From contig JAWXCH010000585.1 in assembly GCA_034440595.1 (NCBI GenBank), positions 1-11,504 of the forward strand: DNA of 11,504 bases. Direction: 5' to 3'. The notes under the pieces are model-generated. The model was not told the DNA's origin, ran no database searches, and was given only the letters and a program-made list of their open reading frames with translations. Positions 6,703-11,504 of the stretch are shown here, piece after piece (positions within the stretch are counted from its first letter, which is position 1; every line of letters starts with the position of its first letter). The DNA comes from JAWXCH01 sp034440595. GTDB taxonomy: Bacteria; Planctomycetota; Planctomycetia; Pirellulales; JALHPA01. The position numbers and the translations under genes are program-made.

Positions 6703-7575
6703 TTAGCCGGCGACCGCTTCGCGTGCTTGCGACTTCTTGCCGCGGCTGGGCCGTGTTGGCAGGACTTTTTTTTCGACAGTGTCCGAAGTGCCGTGCCAGC
6801 CGGTGGCATCAAGCATTTCTGTGTACTCGGCGAGCGACTTCACAATCACGTCGGGACAGTAGGCGTATCGTGCCAGGTCTTCGACTTGCGTGCCACCGCT
6901 GAGTACCAACACGGTGCGATAGCTCAGTTGCACACCGCCGAGAATGTCGGTCTCCATCGTGTCACCAATCATGGTGACTTCGTCGGTGGCCAGGCCCATT
7001 TCTTTGCGTGCGGCACGCATCATCACCGGGCTAGGCTTACCAACGCTGAACGCTTTGACTCCGGTGGCAGTCTCCAACATAGCAACCATGGCACCGCAGC
7101 CGGGTCGCATCGAGCCGTTCTGAGTGGGGCAATTGGGATCCATGTTGGTGGCGACCAGTTTGGAGCCTTTGAGAATCATTTTCACCGCCGCTTCGACCAG
7201 TTCCAAGTTGAACGTGCGGCCTTCGCCGACAACAACATAGTCTGGATCGTGGTCGACGATGGCAAAACCGTTGCTGTGCAGTGCGGTGAGCAAGCCACCT
7301 TCGCCAATGACATAGGCGGTTCCATTCGGCTTTTGGCCTGCCAAGTAGCGAGCCGTTGCCATGGCACTGGTAAATACATGTTCCTCAGTGATATTGATTC
7401 CCATGCGCAACATTTTTGCAACTACATCCAATCGCGCACGCTGCGAGTTATTGGTCAGCAAGCGGAACGGAATCCCTCGAGCACGCAGTTGGTTAATGAA
7501 AACATCTGCGCCACGAATAAGCTCTGAACCACGGTACAACACACCATCCATGTCGATCAAATAGCCATGCGCCAT
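6703..7575 (-). CDS. HAD-IIA family phosphatase (NagD-like)
   Basis: This is a 290-residue cytosolic phosphatase of the haloacid dehalogenase superfamily, subclass IIA, with the C2 cap inserted between motifs II and III. Motif I is LIDMDGVLYRG (D8 nucleophile, D10 acid/base), motif II is LLTNNSQ (T41, N42), motif III is the lysine in VGKPSP (K180), and motif IV is MIGDTMETDI (D205, D210). All catalytic residues are intact. Related enzymes hydrolyse nucleotides (E. coli NagD on UMP) or small phosphates such as phosphoglycolate or 4-nitrophenyl phosphate; the substrate here cannot be read from sequence. The last 30 residues are a Lys/Arg-rich tail beyond the usual fold, containing an A8 run in the coding strand. 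The start is supported by AAAGGTG about 6 nt upstream. No neighbour suggests a pathway. Confidence 0.93.
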   Translation of the reverse strand: MAHGYLIDMDGVLYRGSELIRGADVFINQLRARGIPFRLLTNNSQRARLDVVAKMLRMGINITEEHVFTSAMATARYLAGQKPNGTAYVIGEGGLLTALHSNGFAIVDHDPDYVVVGEGRTFNLELVEAAVKMILKGSKLVATNMDPNCPTQNGSMRPGCGAMVAMLETATGVKAFSVGKPSPVMMRAARKEMGLATDEVTMIGDTMETDILGGVQLSYRTVLVLSGGTQVEDLARYAYCPDVIVKSLAEYTEMLDATGWHGTSDTVEKKVLPTRPSRGKKSQAREAVAG

Positions 7576-7936
7576 TTTGGCACCTTTCGTTAAAACACTT
7601 GCCCCGACTCATAAAAGCGCATCCTGCTGCCGTTCCCATCCTGTGGAACCAAACCAGCAAAACTTGCAACGCGGCGGTCAGTCTACGCAATGATTGTGCC
7701 GAAATGATTCGCGCGACGTAAAATCCATGTTCAAACTAGCTATTATCGCCAGATCCACAGTTTATGAACAAAATGCTAACAGAGGTGCATCGTGCGATGG
7801 CATGCAGATGCACAAATAACAGGCAGGATACGTGCTAGCAATTTAGAAATTTGCCGGGAAATATGAGGTTTTATAGGCAAGACGTAGCAAACGGTGCAAC
7901 TGCCCACTCGTTGATCTGCTCTTCCGTTTTCATTTT

Positions 7937-8126
7937 TTACCGCAGAGGCCACAGAGGGCAGACGCAGAGAAGAAGCAACGACGAGTGTTGATTCAACTGA
8001 TATCCTGCGCATCCTGTCTATCCTTGTTCAAGAACAAATTAGACGGAACGAGCAAGAATGAACGGGATGAATTGAATGGCTGGTAAATGTCATCTCTGCG
8101 TTCTTCTCTGCGCCCCTCTGCGGTAA
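7937..8126. repeat. Nested imperfect palindrome of about 190 bp (MITE/REP-like intergenic element)
   Basis: Outer arms TTACCGCAGAGG (7937-7948) and CCTCTGCGGTAA (8115-8126) are perfect inverted repeats. So are CGCAGAGAAGAA (7963-7974) and TTCTTCTCTGCG (8101-8112). The arms are built of short units on a CGCAGAG theme, and the left arm carries extra units. Inside, a 9-nt-periodic ATCCTGCGC/ATCCTGTCT/ATCCTTGTT run (from about 8002) is mirrored imperfectly on the right by GAACGGGAT. At the centre TTGTTC (8024-8029) and GAACAA (8032-8037) form a tight hairpin. The element has no open frame. CGCAGAG-type and ATCCTGT-type palindromes recur between genes in several bacterial phyla as I remember, so a mobile repeat is likely. 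No target-site duplication is obvious. Confidence 0.65.
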
Positions 8127-8140
8127 GCTTAAAGAGCTTA
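8124..8140. terminator. Small hairpin downstream of the HemN-like gene
   Basis: TAAGCT (8124-8129) and AGCTTA (8135-8140) form a 6-bp stem with a 5-nt loop, 17-33 nt past the HemN-like stop. It overlaps the edge of the large palindrome. It has little GC and no clear U-tract, so terminator function is uncertain. The large palindrome itself may act as the transcript end. Confidence 0.25.
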
Positions 8141-8156
8141 AATTCAAGAAGTTCAG

Positions 8157-9497
8157 CTACGTGTAGCGCACGCCTTGGTGATCGGTTTCAAAGAATGGGG
8201 GCAATAGCGCGTCGGCACGCATCAGTCCCGCGCGAGTGAGTGAGATTTGATCGCCAGAGATTTCGATCAGGCCATCGTTCTGGTACTCGTTCCACGTATC
8301 GCGCCAATGATCGATGATCTCTGCAGCGAACTTGTTGCGGAAATATTCCGCGTTAAGCCGCCCGGTCTTGAGTTGCAGGATCATTTCGCGAATGAGCAGT
8401 TGATGTGGCGTTGGTCGCATGGCGCGGCCGAGGGGAAGTTCACCCTTGGATAGTGGCTCGACGTAGCTTTTCCAGTCTGGCTGGTTCTGATAATGCACGC
8501 CAGAAACATGTCCAAAGCTGGCGACGCCGGTGGCCAGTAGATCGCTGCCGCGCCACAGATTGTCGCGGTAGCTGAAGTTGACTTTGCTTTTATCCTTCAC
8601 GACGGTGTAGGCGCTACTGACGGAGTAGCCAGCCGACTGAAATTCATCGAATGCATAATCGAGCCAGGCGCGTTTGGTCGGCCAATCGGCGACAGGGGTT
8701 TCAATTTTGTTGCCAAGAATGTCTTGCGAATAGACCGTGTTGAACGGCAATTCCATCTGATAGATCGTGACGCTGTCGGGGGACATATCGATCGTCTTGC
8801 GAATGTTCTCCCGCCAGTTCTCCCACGTTTCACCGACCATGCCGGAGATGAGATCAATGTTCGTGTTGTAGAAACCGGCGTCGGTGATCCATTTCCAGGA
8901 TTTGAGGATCTCGGGCGAAAGATGCGCACGACCATTCTCGGAGAGAACTTTGTCATCGAGATTCTCAACACCCAAACTGATGCGCGTGACACCTAGCTCT
9001 TTGATCGTATGGACCTTGGGTTCGCTCAGGGTTCCCGGCTCACATTCAAACGTGACTTCTTCGGCATGGTCCCAGTTGATGTTGGCCCGCAGTCGATCGA
9101 CCAGAGAGGTCAGTTGCTTGGCACTGAGAAACGATGGCGTACCACCACCAAAATAGACAAAGCGGAAGGGACGTTCTCCCATCACCGGCAGTTTGCTGAC
9201 CAGTTCGATCTCGGTCGAGAGAGCGGCGACGTAGTCCTCCACCTCATGCGCGTTCTTCTCGGTATAGACGCGGAAATAGCAGAATTTGCAGCGTTTGCGA
9301 CAGAAGGGGATGTGCAGGTATAGCCCGAGATCGTTGGGTTTGTTGATTGCGTGCCCGAGGTTGTCGTAGCCGGGCAGCGGAGGAGTCTGCATCGCACTGC
9401 GAACTTCGGGGAGTGCATCGAGTGACCATTGTGAGAAGGGTGGGTAGTTCGAAATGAAGTAGCTACCGACTTCGGTCTTGGTGGCGTCGGTTGTCAT
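8157..9497 (-). CDS. HemN/HemW-like radical SAM protein
   Basis: This 446-residue protein is a radical SAM enzyme of the coproporphyrinogen III oxidase superfamily. LYLHIPFCRKRCKFCYF (59-75) carries the CX3CX2C cluster (C66, C70, C73). GGGTPS (117-122) is the SAM-binding loop, NIDLISGMVGET (213-224) is a later family motif, and the last 80 or so residues resemble the HemN C-terminal domain (LIREMILQLKTGRL; DGLIEISGDQISLTRAG). A 55-residue leader with YFISNYPPFSQW recalls HemN's N-terminal 'trip-wire'. However, the fourth HemN cysteine (CX3CX2CXC) is replaced by Phe, and the usual G-V-Q is G-V-E (176-178). It may be a divergent oxidase, a heme chaperone like HemW, or a different radical SAM enzyme. 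The start is supported by AGAGGA 5 nt before the ATG. Palindromes lie on both sides. Confidence 0.88.
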   Translation of the reverse strand: MTTDATKTEVGSYFISNYPPFSQWSLDALPEVRSAMQTPPLPGYDNLGHAINKPNDLGLYLHIPFCRKRCKFCYFRVYTEKNAHEVEDYVAALSTEIELVSKLPVMGERPFRFVYFGGGTPSFLSAKQLTSLVDRLRANINWDHAEEVTFECEPGTLSEPKVHTIKELGVTRISLGVENLDDKVLSENGRAHLSPEILKSWKWITDAGFYNTNIDLISGMVGETWENWRENIRKTIDMSPDSVTIYQMELPFNTVYSQDILGNKIETPVADWPTKRAWLDYAFDEFQSAGYSVSSAYTVVKDKSKVNFSYRDNLWRGSDLLATGVASFGHVSGVHYQNQPDWKSYVEPLSKGELPLGRAMRPTPHQLLIREMILQLKTGRLNAEYFRNKFAAEIIDHWRDTWNEYQNDGLIEISGDQISLTRAGLMRADALLPPFFETDHQGVRYT

Positions 9498-9557
9498 GTG
9501 GTTCCTCTCAATTAAAGCTACCGATCCATCCGAAGCGCCGTCACAAAAAAAATGACA

Positions 9558-9647
9558 AATGATTGATGATTAACAATAAATGATAGATTTGCCCTACCGC
9601 CGGAGACGGATTTATCATTTGTTATCAGTCAGTAATCATCAATCATT
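9558..9647. repeat. AT-rich inverted repeat between the propeller and HemN-like genes
   Basis: Perfect 15-bp arms AATGATTGATGATTA (9558-9572) and TAATCATCAATCATT (9633-9647) enclose inner arms AAATGATA (9578-9585) and TATCATTT (9613-9620), around a GC-richer centre (CCGCCGG, about 9597-9603). The right arm's last base lies within the propeller gene's stop codon. On the minus strand the element would form a long stem just after that stop, so it could end or insulate that transcript before the HemN-like gene. It could also be a small mobile repeat. The right side has about 7 extra nt (CTGA duplicated). Confidence 0.65.
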
Positions 9648-10819
9648 CATTTCCCCCCAAAACAATACACATGTCCGTCATCACTTGCGATGACCAGACG
9701 GCTATCGGCCACGGCTGGCGAGCCGATATATCCTCCGCCTGTTTCATATTCCCACAATTTCTTGCCGGTCTTGCGGTCGACGGCATACACTCTGCCCTCT
9801 GACGTACCAAAGAAGACACGGTCGCCGACAATCACCGGTGAGCTGTCGATCCGGCCGCGCAGTGTGAGCTTCCAGATCGAATCGCCGCTCTCTGTTTTCA
9901 TGGCGCGCAGGATTTTGTCGCGGCCACCGAAAATCACCGTGTCGTCCTGCACTACTGCCGAAGAACGGATCGGGTGCTGACGCGCTTTGTCCTGGTACTT
10001 CCAAGCGACTTCGGCCTTTTTCCAATCGATGGCGAAAAAAGTCCCCCCTTCGGTGCCAAAGAAAATCCGATCGCCAACGGCCGCCGGGGTCGAGCCGGTG
10101 GGAGAGTCAATCGGCACACTGCCGATAGCGGTTCCTTTTTCAACGTCGATTATATGTAATTTACTGTCGCACCCGGCTAGAAACGCTCGCCCGGCGACGA
10201 TGGTCGGAGCGCAGCGAATCTGATCTTCAATGGCGTGCTTCCAGACGAGCTTTCCGTCGGCGGCGTTCAGGCAGTATAAGGTCGAATCTTGCGAGCCGAA
10301 CAGTACATTCTGGCCGTGAAAGTTCGCTGCAGAGTTGATTTCCGCCTCGGTCTTAAACTGCCAGCGCTCCTTGCCATCTTTGGTGTCGTAACAATGGAAA
10401 ACGCCGCCGATATCGCCGACGTAGAGCAGGCCGTTACTCAATGAGGCGGCCGTGTTGTATCCATCCTCCTGCTTGGTCTGCCAGATTTCCTTGCCACTTT
10501 TTAGATCGATGGCAAAGAAGTGCCCGTCTAAATCGCCGATGTACACCACACCGTTGGCAATCGCAGCGGTGGCTTCAAACGCACCTTTCTCGACAGGAAA
10601 ATCCCACAGCAGTTCGAGATCCTTGGGTAGCGGACTAATGGCCACACCGGTGGCAGTCGAGTTGCCGCGAAAGAGAGGCCAGGCGTCGGCAGTGGCTTGC
10701 GGTATTGGAGTTGGTTTTGCACCCTGCGCTGCATCGGCAGCGATGACGACCGATGCGCAGTACATTGTTGTCTGCAATGCGATCGCCGTCAGTAGTGGTG
10801 ATATCAGCAATTGCCGCAT
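9647..10819 (-). CDS. Exported PQQ-type beta-propeller protein
   Basis: This 390-residue protein has a Sec-type signal (hydrophobic to about residue 27, cleavage likely near VVIA/AD) and then WPLFRGNSTATG (47-58), a start I associate with planctomycete propeller proteins. The rest is blades of about 40 residues on the pattern VxxGxxDGxxxAxDxxTGKxxW: starting near 91, 131, 172, 212, 251, 294 and 334, with an eighth at 374-387. That last blade probably closes the ring with the N-terminal LLWDF strand (70-74). I see neither a quinoprotein dehydrogenase active site nor a heme-binding CXXCH, so it is more likely a binding or scaffold protein, like BamB in fold, than a PQQ enzyme. The ATG at 10819 lacks a good Shine-Dalgarno. 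It lies 38 bp after the alcohol dehydrogenase gene and may be read from the same message. Confidence 0.88.
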   Translation of the reverse strand: MRQLLISPLLTAIALQTTMYCASVVIAADAAQGAKPTPIPQATADAWPLFRGNSTATGVAISPLPKDLELLWDFPVEKGAFEATAAIANGVVYIGDLDGHFFAIDLKSGKEIWQTKQEDGYNTAASLSNGLLYVGDIGGVFHCYDTKDGKERWQFKTEAEINSAANFHGQNVLFGSQDSTLYCLNAADGKLVWKHAIEDQIRCAPTIVAGRAFLAGCDSKLHIIDVEKGTAIGSVPIDSPTGSTPAAVGDRIFFGTEGGTFFAIDWKKAEVAWKYQDKARQHPIRSSAVVQDDTVIFGGRDKILRAMKTESGDSIWKLTLRGRIDSSPVIVGDRVFFGTSEGRVYAVDRKTGKKLWEYETGGGYIGSPAVADSRLVIASDDGHVYCFGGK

Positions 10820-10857
10820 GAACTTATTGTCTATCCGTCGTTAATATGTCACTCGGT

Positions 10858-11504
10858 TTAAAATGCGCTGGTATACAGAGCGAGCATCTCTGCTTCGCCC
10901 GCTTCGCATGGATTGTGGTGAGCCGTCCATTGTTTGGCCGCTTCGACAGCCAATGCTGGCAGACGGTCGGCTGCAACTTCTCGCTGCGATAGTTGAGCCG
11001 GCAAATCGGACAGCGCCACCAACTCCGTAACAAACGCAGCCAGACCATCAGCACCGGACTTTGCTGCCGGAAAACCGGCCATGCCTGCGGTGGATTCCAG
11101 CAGTTCTGTATACCGTTGATTATACCCGACGCCGTTAAAGCGAATCACATGCGGCAGCATCAGGCCGATTGCCTCGCCGTGAGGAATACCGAAATTAGCT
11201 GTCAGCGGGTTGGCCAGGGCGTGCGCCGCGCCCAGCATGCTGTTTTCGATCGCTAAACCAGCAAAACAGGCTCCCAACTGCACTGCCCCACGGGCTTCCA
11301 GATCGTCTGGCGATTGTAACACTTGCCGCAAATTACCGCCGATCAACCGCCAGGCCTCGCGTCCAAAAGCCATCGAAGCCGGGTTGCGACTCTTGGTCAC
11401 GTAGCTCTCAAGCGTATGGGCCAAGGCATCGATTCCGGTCAGTGCGGTCACACGCCGCGGCTGAGTGAGCGTCAATGTCGGATCGAGAATCGCAATGCGA
11501 AAGC
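10858..11504 (-). CDS. Iron-containing (group III) alcohol dehydrogenase, C-terminal part, cut by window end
   Basis: This is an NAD(P)-dependent dehydrogenase of the Fe-ADH family, which interconverts alcohols and aldehydes or ketones in the cytoplasm. About 215 C-terminal residues are visible; the nucleotide-binding half with the GGSxxD motif lies beyond the window. The frame is open to the last base, beginning FRIAILDPTLTL. Visible signatures are TALTGIDALAHTLESYV, holding the expected metal-binding Asp and His, NFGIPHGEAIGLMLPHV with two further conserved histidines (one or both metal ligands), and TAHHNPCEAGEAEM near the C-terminus. Both family signature regions look intact, so the enzyme should be active. 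Its substrate is not evident. The beta-propeller gene follows after 38 bp on the same strand. An apparent internal start at 11475 is simply a leucine TTG within the protein. Confidence 0.95.
   Translation of the reverse strand, partial: FRIAILDPTLTLTQPRRVTALTGIDALAHTLESYVTKSRNPASMAFGREAWRLIGGNLRQVLQSPDDLEARGAVQLGACFAGLAIENSMLGAAHALANPLTANFGIPHGEAIGLMLPHVIRFNGVGYNQRYTELLESTAGMAGFPAAKSGADGLAAFVTELVALSDLPAQLSQREVAADRLPALAVEAAKQWTAHHNPCEAGEAEMLALYTSAF

Larger units (their letters stand above)
7576..8156. other. Intergenic region with a palindromic element
   Basis: This 581-bp gap lies between the HAD gene start and the HemN-like gene stop. The part nearest the HAD gene should hold its promoter, but I find no convincing -35/-10 pair. 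A 7-bp inverted repeat, GTGCATC (7785-7791) and GATGCAC (7807-7813), flanks a 15-nt loop. The rest is dominated by the large palindrome at 7937-8126. No protein-coding frame is supportable. Confidence 0.6.

Noticed and set aside
6553..7527. A 324-codon open frame on the plus strand opposite the HAD phosphatase gene
   Set aside because: It is antisense to a gene with all HAD motifs intact, its translation has no recognisable domain, and its length follows from the codon bias of the real gene.
7941..8123. CRISPR-like array suggested by repeated CGCAGAG units
   Set aside because: The units are short, contiguous and inverted between arms. There are no regular spacers of constant length and no cas genes.
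9647..10819. PQQ-dependent dehydrogenase working with the alcohol dehydrogenase
   Set aside because: Only propeller blades are visible, without a quinoprotein active site or a cytochrome motif, and the neighbouring dehydrogenase is of the NAD(P)/iron type.
1..11504. Defence, toxin-antitoxin, phage or biosynthetic cluster
   Set aside because: The genes are housekeeping enzymes or stand-alone exported proteins. None carries a motif typical of such systems, and strand changes break the window into short units.

Overview
The window looks like chromosomal DNA of a planctomycete, most likely a Pirellula/Rhodopirellula-type bacterium. This is inferred from protein character, not from a search. The signs are a DUF3500 protein, an exported PQQ-type beta-propeller opening with 'WPLFRGN', a HemN-like radical-SAM protein of a type I associate with planctomycetes, proline/alanine-rich putative lipoproteins, small exported aromatic proteins, moderately high GC, and loosely packed genes with long non-coding gaps. 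I see no CRISPR array, tRNA, rRNA, transposase, integrase or phage gene.

Layout. Bases 1-519 (minus) are the 5' part of guaA (GMP synthase), cut by the window edge. A 379-bp divergent gap holds a good candidate promoter for surE. surE (899-1669, plus) is followed at short distance by a proline-rich putative lipoprotein (1709-2362) and a small exported protein (2510-2794). A DUF3500 protein (2837-3913, minus) converges on them. After a 541-bp gap comes a 736-residue MFS transporter fused to a degenerate PlsC-like acyltransferase domain (4455-6665, plus). It converges across 37 bp on a HAD-IIA (NagD-type) phosphatase (6703-7575, minus), with a 9-bp hairpin lying over the MFS stop codon. The 581-bp gap at 7576-8156 contains a roughly 190-bp nested imperfect palindrome. 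The last block is all on the minus strand. In transcription order it is an iron-containing alcohol dehydrogenase (cut by the window end, 10858-11504), an exported beta-propeller protein (9647-10819) and a HemN-like radical-SAM protein (8157-9497). A second palindrome lies between the last two.

How the genes relate. Most are housekeeping or stand-alone: guaA makes GMP, surE and the HAD protein are phosphatases acting on nucleotides or small phosphoesters, and the MFS-PlsC fusion belongs to the lysophospholipid uptake and re-acylation group. Only the alcohol dehydrogenase and propeller genes (38-bp gap) look like a possible operon, and I see no biochemical link between them. I found no convincing new multi-gene system. 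The most interesting items are the acyltransferase domain that has lost its HX4D motif, the HemN-like protein that mixes HemN and HemW traits, and the two palindromic intergenic elements that bracket the HemN-like gene.
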